The position numbers were made by a program, and so were the translations under genes. 64,000 nt of DNA, taken from positions 29,622,672 through 29,686,671 of the forward strand of contig CM029626.1 of NCBI GenBank assembly GCA_017311315.1, read 5' to 3'. Below are positions 22,605 to 31,920 of this stretch, in pieces. Within the stretch, counting starts at the first letter, position 1. Every line of letters starts with the position of its first letter. Source of the DNA: Dendrocalamus latiflorus. Its lineage: Eukaryota; Streptophyta; Magnoliopsida; Poales; Poaceae. The notes under the pieces are model-generated. The model did no database searches. It saw only the letters and a list, made by a program, of their open reading frames with translations, and was not told the DNA's origin.

Positions 22605-24120
22605 CTGCAAGTGATCCAAAAGACAGACGCTTACCCTCACTCCCGACACTTCCAATGCATCTCCAAGGCGCCCTGACCCGTAGGTCTGCAACGCCTGTTG
22701 ACCGATGCTGGCGGCCGCGTCTTCCGCAATCCCGCGCCATGCCCTCAGAGCATCCGACGGAGGGACGAAGTCCGCCGGGCTTGGGCGCGCAACATCTGTG
22801 TCGCCAGCGCCAGGACCCCCGCGCTCAAGGAATGGCTCCTCCGGGATGAGTGCCGCTGCAAAGAGGAAGTACACATTTGTCACGGGCGTGGAAAAGTTGT
22901 GTTGAAGGAATGCCGTCATAGCCTACCCTCGGTGGCAGACGGGGGACTTCGCGGAGACGTGTCCCTAGCCGCGGGCGGGACCGCTTCAACTTCGGCCCCA
23001 ACGGATGGCGTTGTCTCGCGAGGCCTGGGGACCTCCGAGTCGGGACCCAGCGCCAATCGATCCTGCGCCCCGGTCACTGTGGCTCGAGGGGCCGGGAGGG
23101 CGCGGGGTGGAGGAACCTCGGTGCTCGAAGCGGAGTCCCACAAGCTCCCAACACCGGCCGCCACAACGAACCCTCGCGAAGTACGCGGAAGGGGGGACTG
23201 CAGGCGTGGCTGCTTCGCTTGAGGGGAAGGTCCCACCTCGGCTCCCGCTACAAAAGGAGCCCCTGCGGCAACAACACTCGCCGAAGGGGTCTCCACAGCT
23301 ACAACGACAGCGGTCGGGGGCTTTGCCCTCATGACTTTTGCGGGGGACACTTCCGCCTCGGCCGCCGCTATTAGCAAGGCTACGCTCCACACACTCCCGC
23401 GGAGGGCAGCCCCGCCACAGCCATGGCCGTAGACGAGGACTCCGCACCGGTGCCGCCAGCCAGCACCAACACCTCGGCGACTGTCGCGGGCAGCGAGACC
23501 TCCACGGCGCGCCCTCCGCCGCCGGCGCCTTCGCCCTCAGTACCCGCGCCCTCCAAGTCTGAATCGGCATACTTCGCCGAATCCGACTCCGGGCTCGCCG
23601 CGCCGGCAGGAACGGCGGCAACCGCCATACAGGGCGTGGTCGCAGTGCTCCGGGTCCTCTTGCGGGATGACGCCTTCGTCTTCACGGCACCGTCATCCTC
23701 ATGTTGCTGGTCCGGAGGGGTGCGATCCGGCACAGGAAGCCCTAAGGCCTCACACACGCGGTTTATCCGCCCCCAATCCAGCCTTCGCAGTCGCAGCTGC
23801 GCGCTGCCCGTGCTCTCTGGCGGTGTATGGCCCGAGGAACACGCGCGCGGCGCGATCTGCGTCCTCAAGGTGAGTCCCTGCGCCGGACAGCACACATTTA
23901 CACAATGCAATACGTACGAACGGAGGAGGGGAAGGCATGGTCGAGGCTTACGAAGACCAGTCGGCACGGGCAGCGAGCAAACGGACGGGTGAACGTTATC
24001 ATCCCGACGTTCACCAGCCGTGAAGCGCCAATCGTGGGAGAGCGGCGTCGCACCGAGCATCATGTACTCCTCGGCGAGGTGCGCATATTCAAACGGGCGG
24101 TGACCCCCACAAGTCTTCAC
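22605..24120 (-). pseudogene. Antisense ORF, middle blocks with probable introns
   Basis: Several minus-strand open blocks can be chained. About 24120-24014 encodes EYAHLAEEYMMLGATPLSHD, the end of the main domain, followed by GCTG/GTGAACG. A CGCAG acceptor lies at about 23879. About 23392-22926 is a Pro/Ala/Val-rich block, followed by a GTAGGC donor. About 22856-22630 is opened by CTTTGCAG and encodes EEPFLERGGPGAGD and a DALRAWRGIAEDAAASIG stretch. Predicted introns are about 135 and 69 bases. The donor for the last short gap before 22605 is unclear. Frame changes show decay. Confidence 0.45.
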
Positions 24121-24148
24121 ACCCTCCGCCTATCTTCCTGGTCAAGTG

Positions 24149-24853
24149 TTAAGCTGGGGTGGTCTTGAATGTAATCGGCCCGCCCGCGCACTCAAGGCCG
24201 TTGCCACTCGTCACACGATGGTAGAACCACCACCTCGCCCAGTTGGACTCCCACTTCCCTCGGGTCGAGTTCGCGGGGAAGAGCTTCCCACATGACGTCC
24301 GCAGGACGAAGTTGACACTGCCAAACTTCGACAGCGTACCGTCCTTCCACTCCTTCGGTTGGCACTGGGCTTCATGCAGATACGTGAACAGGGAGGCGCT
24401 GGGCCAACACGCTTCAGAGCGCAGGGCCCAGCTGTACACAGCGAGGCGAGCCACCGCGTTTGGAGTCAGCTGTGACAACTCCAGCTTGAAGGTCCGCAGC
24501 ACGTCCCCAACAATTGCTATGGACGGGATGCGAAGTTCGGCTTCGAAGTAGGCGACGAAGATGATCGCCTCCGACTTCTCAGGGCGCGGCTCCGTCTCAT
24601 CATCGGCGGGCAACCGCACCGCTTGACGGTCCGATAGCCTCCCCTCTCGCAGCAGTGACCGGATCGTGTCCTCCGTCACGAGCGTGCAGCCCAACTCGCC
24701 GGAGTACGGACCCTGACTCTTCTTCGCCCACCACTTGTCTGCCGCCGCCGGATCGCGCTCCTCCAGCGCGTATTTCACCTCGAGCGGTGAGGACCGCCTG
24801 CGGATGGCGTAGCCGCCCACTTGAGTACGCTCGTCGCAAGTCGCCATCAGCAT
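24149..24853 (-). pseudogene. Antisense ORF, Transposase_28-like N-terminal block
   Basis: A minus-strand frame starts at 24853 or 24847 (MLMATCDERTQ). It contains EAIIFVAYFEAELRIPSI, LRTFKLELSQLTPNAVARL and WARWWFYH. The order (F-x-x-F/Y-E-x-x-L-x-x-P, then L-x-x-L-x-PN, then the W/FY box) is that of the 'putative gypsy type transposon' family. The similarity then continues in a second frame (SLTLDQEDRRRV) and a third (the EYAHLAEEY block upstream of 24014), so two small frameshifts lie near 24165 and 24118. The gene is thus probably inactive in this copy. Its place between the gag-protease region and the 3' LTR, in antisense, fits Tat elements. Confidence 0.65.
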
Positions 24854-25249
24854 CCACGGGGAACTCGACGGTGAAAAGGAGCGCAGGAACAGGGCGAGCG
24901 AATGCGGGGGGCGACGTGAACAACCAGAAAGCGTAAGGAGGCACAGGCACAGGCACAGTGCCACGGGGGGTACTTAAAGGCCCCCCGCCTCCCACCGTTG
25001 GTAAGCGCAAACGGTGAGCGACAACCGCCCACCTCCCCACGTGCGAAGCAGAAGCGTCGTGACGGTACACGTAGCCCGCATGCGGCAGTGGTCGTACAGT
25101 CCTGTCACCACACAACGCGCCACTAGCGTCCTACCGCGTGTCGGTCAGCGTAAGGAATAAACGCAGGTCGCGCGACCCGACATAGCTTTCGGCGTGCGTC
25201 GACGCGGCTCTTCGGACCCTAAACCGCGATAGCCCAAACGGGGTCTCCG

Positions 25250-25267
25250 CCCCCCCCCCCCCCCCCC
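25250..25267 (+). repeat. 18-base C tract
   Basis: An uninterrupted run of 18 C within the Tat-type element, upstream (minus-strand sense) of the antisense gene. It is a G-tract on the antisense gene strand. Its length may be a sequencing or assembly artefact. Confidence 0.8.
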
Positions 25268-25667
25268 GACCTAGCCGCATCTGTCCGAAGGGACAACCGC
25301 GAATCTGCATGACATGGGAAACCAAAGATCGGCAAGAAGCGCAACTGCTAGCAGCCGGTCACGCGCGTTGGAAGGTGAGCAGCCAGCGCGCGGCGCGCCT
25401 ACAGCACCGCACCACGCGTCCCGCCCCTCTGGGGAAGGGGCTTGACCGCTGACGGCCCGTCGCACGCCAATCATGGCCCGCCGCGTGTGCATCTCGAATG
25501 GACAAGTGCGTACGGATACAGCAGCCCGCTCGTGCCAGCCCAGGGGTCGGCGCGATTCCCGGAGCCATTAAGGCGCACTACCGCGGGGTCGCGCTCACCC
25601 CAGGGAGTGCCTTGCCCCAAGCAGTGCACCACTCATAGCGCCCCTGCGCACGTGGCACCGGGGAGTG

Positions 25668-26130
25668 CATCGCCACCACTTCGAAGGGTCGGGGATGGAG
25701 CGCTCGCGCGTCTCCTTCGACTAGGCGCCAGCTCCATTGTCACCACTTCGAAGGGTAGGGGACGAAGCGCTCGCGCGTCTACTTTGACTAGGCGCCAACT
25801 CCGTTGCCACCACTTCGAAGGGTAGGGGATGGAGCGCTCGCGCGTCTACTTTGACTACGCGCTGGCTCCGGTGCCACCACTTCAAAGGGTAGGGGACGGA
25901 GCGCTTGCGCGTCTACTTCAACTAGGCGCCAGCTCCACTGCCACCACTTCGACGGGTAGGGGACGGAGCGCTCGCGCGTCTACTTCGACTAGGCGCCAGC
26001 TCCGCTGCCACCACTTCGAAGGGTAGGGGACGGAGCGCTCGCGCATCTACTTTGACTAGGCGCCAGCTCCGCTGTCACCACTTCGAAGGGTAGGGGACGA
26101 AGCGCTCGCGCGTCTACCTCGACTAGGCGC
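25668..26130 (+). repeat. Tandem array 2, ~67-bp unit, 6-7 copies
   Basis: The same unit as array 1 (CACTTCGAAGGG...GCGCCAGCTCC), on the other side of the antisense gene. It ends in the right copy of the 140-bp repeat. Confidence 0.9.
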
Positions 26131-26266
26131 CAACCGGCGAAAGTCCAACCGGCAGGAGTCCAACCGGTGGGGGAGCGTCGCAGCATCGTACCATCGCGAT
26201 GCTTCAACACCCGCGCCGCGCCAAGCATGTTCCGCCACGTGGACGGCCAGGAGAAGGAACGTCGCA
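26127..26266 (+). repeat. 140-bp direct repeat, right copy
   Basis: Matches 21120-21260, including the junction with the tandem array, so array plus repeat were duplicated as one block. The stretch 26267-26743 up to the 3' LTR has no recognisable coding feature. Confidence 0.85.
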
Positions 26267-26743
26267 ACATGGTATCGCCGCGACCCCTCAAGTCTCGCGC
26301 CGCGTCAACCAAGCCTCGCTGGGCAGGCTGGCGGTCGCTTATCGTCAAGGGCGCTCGACGCCAGAGGCGCGCGCGACGACGACTTACGACCCGCTCCGCC
26401 CACCTATGCCGACGCATTTGACTCCGCCAACACCCCCAGTCCGGACCGGGCAATCACCGACCCCGCCAAATCGGAGGCAACTTCGGTCTCCAATCCGCCC
26501 CCTCGGTGGCGAGGCCAACCTCGACTTCGACCTTCGCTCCGGACGACAACCCCGACCCCGCCACGGCAGGACTCTGTGGGTGACGAAGCCTTCGCCAAGC
26601 CGCCCTACGCCGTACCTTCGCAATAAGGCGAACACCACACTTCGGCGAACGTTGCAAAAGCTCACTGGCCGTAGGGACGGAGGGGGCCAAAGAGCTCAGC
26701 AACATGGCTTCAGCCCGTGAAGCCCTTCACCATGAGAGGCTCC

Positions 26744-27009
26744 TGTTGTAGGGGTGGCCCCCACCTAAGCCCAGCAAGCCTGTTGAGAGAATGTAAGGCC
26801 CAAAAGGGGACATGTATAGTGACATGGGTACCCCTGAGGGAAGTACTCATGTGTAAGGGTATAATTGTAAAAGCACTCTCCATGTGGATATATATATATA
26901 TATATGACATAGGCCATGGGGAGGAGGGCGAAGCCATCCTTACTCACCTAACTCCCCACTACCGTACTCTCTCTCTCTCTCTCTCTCTGTTTGGTCTATA
27001 GCCACAACA
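26744..27009 (+). repeat. 3' LTR of the Tat-type element
   Basis: 266 bp with the same TGTTGTAGGGG...CCACAACA ends. It is longer than the 5' LTR mainly because the TA run near 26890 and the CT run near 26970 have expanded. The duplication gatag follows at 27010. Confidence 0.9.
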
Positions 27010-27014
27010 GATAG

Positions 27015-27221
27015 CATTTCCATGTGATGTATTTATACTGTTAGTATAATGAGCCTAACGAGCTTAATGAGCCGAGCCCGAGCTTTTATTTGAGCTGAGC
27101 CGAGCTCCTGTTTTGGCTCGTTAGCCTAATGAGCCGAGCTGACTCGACATCCACCCCTAGCTGAGGTTGCACTGACAACTCTTGAGTTTTGGTTTTCATT
27201 GTTTGTTCACTCTTAAGTGTG
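27015..27221. other. Intergenic, GAGCCGAGC-type repeated motif
   Basis: Contains TAATGAGCCGAGC twice (about 27065 and 27128) and its partial reverse complement between them, a pattern seen at ends of degraded DNA transposons. It is too short and diverged to classify. Confidence 0.35.
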
Positions 27222-27438
27222 TTTTGGGCTTTATGCTTATGGCTTTTGGCTTTTGGCTTTTGCTATAGTAACTAACTTTCAAACTGTTTATCTTTTCAAG
27301 ACGGGTCTACAATTTGATTGCAGTAAATATTGTACCGACTTCAGCTATACCGACCGAAATTGCATGCAACTGTCTCTCTCTCTCTCTTCGTACTCTCTCT
27401 CACAAACAGTCAAAATTCAAAAGCCATAAGCCATAAGT
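27222..27438 (+). mobile_element. MITE-like element, copy 1
   Basis: About 217 bp. It opens with repeated GGCTTTTGGCTTTT, then GCTATAGTAACTAACTTT and AGACGGGTCTACAATTTGAT, and closes with CAAAAGCCATAAGCCATAAG. The two ends are imperfect inverted repeats (TTATGGCTTTTG against CAAAAGCCATAAG). There is no ORF. The core matches copies 2 and 3. A clear target duplication could not be fixed. Confidence 0.65.
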
Positions 27439-27439
27439 C

Positions 27440-27665
27440 GGCTTGTTCTTTAACAGCTTCTAAAAGCGGCTTTTGGCTTTTGCTACAATAGCTAACTTTT
27501 AGACAGAGTATTTTCTCAAGATAGGGTCTATAAGTTAATTGTAGTACATGTTAAAATCCCAACATCTGTATCAACTAAAATCGCAAGTGAGTATCACTCT
27601 CTCCGTAATGTCTGTCGCAAACTGCTAAAATTCAAAAAATTCAGCCAAAAGCCATAAGCCGCAGC
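27440..27665 (+). mobile_element. MITE-like element, copy 2
   Basis: Same orientation as copy 1. Left end GGCTTGTTCTTTAACAGC, core GCTACAATAGCTAACTTTTAG and AAGATAGGGTCTATAAG, right end GCCAAAAGCCATAAGCCGC. It is nearly adjacent to copy 1, and the copies differ by many substitutions. Confidence 0.65.
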
Positions 27666-27670
27666 CATAT

Positions 27671-27912
27671 GGGCCTGTTCTTTTTGGCTGAAGCTTATGG
27701 CTTTTGACTGTGGCTTGTGGTTTTTGGGCTGTTCGTGCGAAAGACTACAGAGTAACAGAAACTTACATGTGGTTTTTGCCGATATAAATGATGTCGGTAC
27801 AGTATGTACTACAATTAACTAGTAGACCCTATCTTGAAAAGATACTCCGTTTAAAAACTAGTTACTATAGAAAAGCCAAAAAGTAACTTTTAGAAGCTAA
27901 AAAGAACAGGAG
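27671..27912 (-). mobile_element. MITE-like element, copy 3 (inverted)
   Basis: Terminal inverted repeats are clearest here: CCTGTTCTTTTTGGCT at 27673 and AGCTAAAAAGAACAGG at the right end. Read on the minus strand the core (CTATAGTAACTAG, AAGATAGGGTCTAC) aligns with copies 1 and 2, so it lies in the opposite orientation. Ends and size suggest an hAT-like MITE, but the superfamily is not proven. Confidence 0.7.
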
Positions 27913-27949
27913 AATAAGAAAAAGAGCTATGGCCTGATTGTGGGCTGTC

Positions 27950-28175
27950 ACCAAAAGGGAGGCTGTCAAAAGAGGAGCCCAACACTTCGGTGATGTTCGG
28001 GCCGTCTGATCAGCTTCGACGTTCGGATGGCTTTAGAAACATTCAAACCACTCTGAACGGCCTCGGCTGTTGGACGTCCTACCCACTTTGGATGCTCGGA
28101 TGGCTTCAGCAATGTTCAGACCATTTTGAACTGCTTTGGTTGTCCAGACCGTCCGATCCACTTTGAACGCTCGGA
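27950..28175 (+). repeat. Imperfect ~70-80-bp repeats
   Basis: The box GCTCGGATGGCT or GTTCGGATGGCT recurs at about 28024, 28092 and 28172, with intervening CACTCTGAACGGCC / CATTTTGAACTGC variants. Such diverged repeats are common in LTR U3 regions; here they precede an LTR-like stretch. Confidence 0.45.
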
Positions 28176-28930
28176 TGACTACGAAGGTTATGACTACTAC
28201 TTGTGGTCGTATAAGTGGTCAAAGTCAACATCAACAGAGGAGGCGTGGTCGTAAGGAAGATGTGGTCATAACATTCATCGATGTGGTTGTAACGATATAC
28301 GTGTGGTGAACATGGTCGAAACCAACACATCTTTGATTGTTTCAGCACAGCTCCGAATAAAAGGCAATAACTTTCACATACGAAGTTCGATCGAGGTGAT
28401 ATTAGACTCGTTAGAAAGCTTATTTCAAGGACTACGTAATGGAAGAGGATTTATCTTCAAAAGCATCATGGTTTTTATTTTATTTTTAGTTTTAGTTTCC
28501 TTTGATGTGAGTTCGAGTCTAAAACCATATAGGGTTGAGTTGAACACGTTGGGGGGTCATGCGGATTTTCCCAAGGGCTATATAAGTCTTGTAATATGTA
28601 ACATTTTGAGGGACCACGATTGAATCTATTATTTTTTGAGAGAGAGCTATACGCTTGTCCTTCCTAGGATTTGACATATGATTGCAACCTAGAGTAGAAT
28701 TGGGCGTTCTCTACACCATTGTTCTTGTGAATTCCTTGGAATTTGCAGGAGCAGCGACACGTCTACTTGTGTGGTCGGGTAAACGGAGTCACGAGCATGT
28801 GGTTGGGCGAATTCTTTTATCATAGGATGTTGTATTGAAACAGTGGTTGGCACCACCAGTTCATCATGTTGCACGGATCCAAGTTATCCTTGATCCTACG
28901 TCGTAGAGATCGGGCACCCCCGTATCATTT
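28176..28930 (+). repeat. LTR remnant
   Basis: No ORF. It has GGGCTATATAAGTC (TATA-like, 28579-28586), a leader with GAGAGAGAGC, then AATTCCTTGGAATTTGCAGG and a 3' end GAGATCGGGCACCCCCGTATCA, all in plus-strand LTR order. No partner LTR, primer-binding site or target duplication was found, so it may be a truncated or solo LTR. Confidence 0.4.
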
Positions 28931-30490
28931 TCCCACCTCACCTCTCACATCTATCTTTCACAACTAAAAAATCTCTAACAAAAAACATCTTACACGCAAA
29001 CAAATTAAGTACTAAAAAATTTAATGCTCATCCCAACAACCTCCTTCTCCCTCCCATGAATTCCTTTCCATGTGTTTCTATCATCCCCTCCTCATTATCT
29101 CCCTCCAATCACCACTAATGAATGAGGCTGGAGCAGACCTTGCTATCGCTATGTCATCCTATTCATCTCCTTTGAGTGAGGCCACCTCTACCAACCCCAC
29201 AGGGCCCACTGCGGTGCCCTCCACGCCGTTGTTGCCAGTATGCCACAACTAAAGGTGGGACTTGGGCCATGTCATGTCGACATGACACGGCCCCACGTGC
29301 TTCGGGCCACGTCGGGCTGTGCTGGCTCGGCTCGGGCACCTCACTGTGCCGTGCTGGCCTGCCTCGCCTTCGGTGAGGCCTAGACATAGCCCAAAGCATG
29401 ATGGGCCATCACAATACTGTCCCAGCCTTGCCCTAGCCCATCTGACTTGTTCTGCTAGTGCAATGCATGAGAATTTGTTTAGCATCTACCATTAGATCCA
29501 ACTAGTACATTTACCCATGCAATTGCGATGCAAGATATTATGATACAGTTGTCTTTCATATACAACTCTACTGTCTATAATTAAAATGCAACTGTATTTG
29601 CTATACAACTCTAATATACATATATGATTAATCTACACCGTTACAATCTAACCCCATTAAAATAAATGGTGGAGATGCTTCTCTTTTTCTTGATTAATGT
29701 GAGAATTTCTAAATTTTTTTCTTTTTAGGATTATTGTGGGATTTTCTTGCCCTCAAAATGAATGAGGTGCCTTGAATCTCACCAGTTGTTTTTATTTATA
29801 TAGATTTATAGTTAAAGGTCAATCACACATATTGATGATAAAATGGCAGGAGCTCACATGTTGGAGGAGATTGAGTGCAGATGTTGCAGCTGGAGTTTGG
29901 CGGCCTCGGGGGCTCTGTGTCCCCGTCGTCAATGCCCTCGCCCTCCACCCTGACTGAGGCAGCCCATCCCCACTACAGACCCAGGTGGCGATGCAAGCTT
30001 GCACGCCTAGTGCTCTGGCTTGGCTGGCGAGGGTCCAGCCAGGAGATGATGTGGTGTGCCAAGTTAGTTGGCCCAAATAGACAGATTTTTGCCAACTGGA
30101 TGATGCGTGGGCCTGCTTTGTTAGTTGACGAAATGAGGTTTTTTAAACTGGCACATAAGGTGTAGTTTTGTGCAAAGGCTTGTTACGGCCCTCTTCCTTT
30201 GGCCTTTTGACATCTTTGAAAGTTGAAACAAACAGAGTGCTTGCTTGAATCGGATTTTCAAAATGCTGCTCGAGTCAAAAACTGTGTGCGTTGTCCATTG
30301 CCATATCAAAATAACGCAGATAAATGGCATCAGCCATAGCCAAAAGCCATCAACCGTAGCATAAAAGAACAACGTAGTTCTACCATACGTTTTGTGAAAT
30401 ATGTGGGTGTAAAGTAGCATTTTGTTTTTTTAAGAAAAAAGGGAAAACAATAGCAGCTTAGCCCAAGGTCAACAATACCAAAAACCCAAA
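28931..30490. other. Intergenic, unassigned
   Basis: AT-rich with short C-rich stretches. Around 29255-29400 there is a GGGCC/CGGGC-rich block of the kind left at subterminal ends of DNA transposons. Near 30165-30410 are AGCCATAGCCAAAAGCCATC-type motifs, which resemble the MITE family at 27222-27912. I see no gene. Confidence 0.4.
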
Positions 30491-31116
30491 ATGACAAGTT
30501 CATTTCGTCCAATAGCCATCCATCATGTTCGTCTTCACTTGGTGGCGGCGGCTCCTCCTCCCCGGTGCCATCCACTCTCCCACAGCTACTCAACAGTCAT
30601 CACTGACACCCCCAACTCTGAGCCCTACCTCGCCACCATCTCCTACCTCATCTTCTGGAGTCTCTCCCTCAACACCGCCACAGCGACCCCCCACTGCCGC
30701 CGCATCCGGTCCACCACCAAGGCCGACACCGTCTACGCCCTCCTCTGGTGCTACTGCTTCTCCGACACAAACATTGCCCAGGTGGCTCGCAGCGCCCCGC
30801 TGCTCCTCTCCGTCGATTCTGACTAGATCATTCGCCCCAAGCTCGACTTCTTCGTGTCCCTTGGCTTCGAGCCCCACAAGCTCACCTCCGCGCCCTTCCT
30901 CCTCTCGCACAGCCTAGACAAGCACATCGTCCCCTGCATCCAGTTCCTCTGTCGCATCATCGGCATCGACAACAGCATCCTCCTTGGCTTCAGCCGCTTC
31001 CCTCGCGCCCTCATGGTCGACCTCAACAACGAAATGTGCACCATGGTGGAGACCCTCCACAGCCACGACCTCACCAAGGAGGCCATCTCGAAGCTCCTCA
31101 TCATCCCCATGGTCCT
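30491..31116 (+). pseudogene. mTERF-family pseudogene, 5' part
   Basis: The frame encodes an N-terminal region, then ADTVYALLWCYCFSDTNIAQ and RSAPLLLSVDSD. A TAG stop follows at 30824-30826, after which the same frame continues IIRPKLDFFVSLGFEP and SRFPRALMVDLNN. The pattern of ~30-residue helical repeats (F-x-x-x-G-[FL], P-x-L-L) is that of plant mitochondrial/chloroplast transcription termination factor (mTERF) proteins, which bind organellar nucleic acids. The reading breaks at 31116, inside the duplication gtcct, where a copia element is inserted. The true start is uncertain; the match is convincing only from about 30710. The in-frame stop shows it was already dead or died independently of the insertion. 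Confidence 0.7.
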
Positions 31117-31882
31117 TGTTGGGTAATCTCATTGCTTCAGTTTCCTTTGTAGTCTGTAAGAACAGGTCGTCAGATTTATGGAGTATGTTGTTTCAGTCTT
31201 AATCCATTGTAAATGGCTGAAGAGACGTGTGTTAATGTTCTACAGGTCTAGTGCCTTAATTAATAACATTAGTGTGCATTAGAGTCCATTATATTATAAG
31301 TAACAGTCATTTGTTCATCATATATATAAGGAAAAGAAAACCAGAAAAGTTGTGATGTTGTGTGGCACAAATGAGTGTTTTGTCCTCCAATTTTTATATC
31401 GGAACTCAGATTTTCGACCATTCCCCTCTTCGAGTACTTCCTACTCCAAGTACTATACCTCTGAGCAGTTCAGAGTTAATTCGAGTACGAGTCTTTCGAG
31501 TACTGCACACCCGAGCGGTCCGAAGTCTTAGAGTACTATTCACCGAGTGTTATAGCGGAGTACTGTTCTACGAGTATTGTGGCAGACTACTATTCTACGA
31601 GTATTGTGGCAGACTACTGTTCTATGAGTACTGTAGCAGAGCACTATTATATGAGTAATGTGGCAATGTACTGTTCATCTTATAAGTTCATTCGAGTACT
31701 CACAGTCAAAGCTTCCGCAAGTCTTCATGACAGCGTGAGACTAAAGTTGTTGAAGAAGTCATTCGAGTACTCGAAGCTCACAACCACGTGAGGTACTCGG
31801 AGCTCTCGACCACGTGAGGCTGAAGCAGTCGAAGAAGTCATCCGAGTACTCGAAGCTCACACCACGTGAGGCAAATCCAACA
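31117..31882 (+). repeat. 5' LTR of the copia element
   Basis: Contains a TATATATAAGG box at about 31321 and, at about 31555-31680, roughly five tandem ~27-bp units of the type TACTGTTCTACGAGTATTGT. It ends CCAACA just before the primer-binding site. Confidence 0.85.
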
Positions 31883-31884
31883 AT

Positions 31885-31896
31885 TGGTATCAGAGC
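31885..31896 (+). other. Primer-binding site, tRNA-Met type
   Basis: TGGTATCAGAGC, complementary to the 3' end of initiator tRNA-Met, lies two bases after the 5' LTR. This is the standard copia primer site. Confidence 0.9.
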
Positions 31897-31920
31897 GGTG
31901 ATCAACAAAATCCTACGAGG

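Larger units (their letters stand above)
15982..27009 (+). mobile_element. Non-autonomous Tat-type Ty3/gypsy element with antisense gene
   Basis: 11,028 bp bounded by the duplication gatag (15977-15981, 27010-27014), with short LTRs at each end. The order on the plus strand is: LTR, primer-binding site, gag with a Tat-like core, protease, then about 8 kb with no reverse transcriptase, RNase H or integrase. That region holds tandem arrays (18945-19735, 19893-21125, 25668-26130) and an antisense multi-block gene (24853-21749). Gag, protease and the antisense ORF near the 3' end match the Tat lineage of plants. The missing polymerase makes it dependent on a partner. GC content is far above that of the flanks. 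Confidence 0.85.

Noticed and set aside
22071..24168. Plus-strand open frames opposite the antisense gene
   Set aside because: They mirror the coding composition of the minus-strand blocks; the recognisable domain is only on the minus strand.
16281..27009. CRISPR-like or prokaryotic array interpretation of the 68-bp repeats
   Set aside because: The repeats are contiguous with no unique spacers and lie inside an LTR retrotransposon with a clear target duplication.
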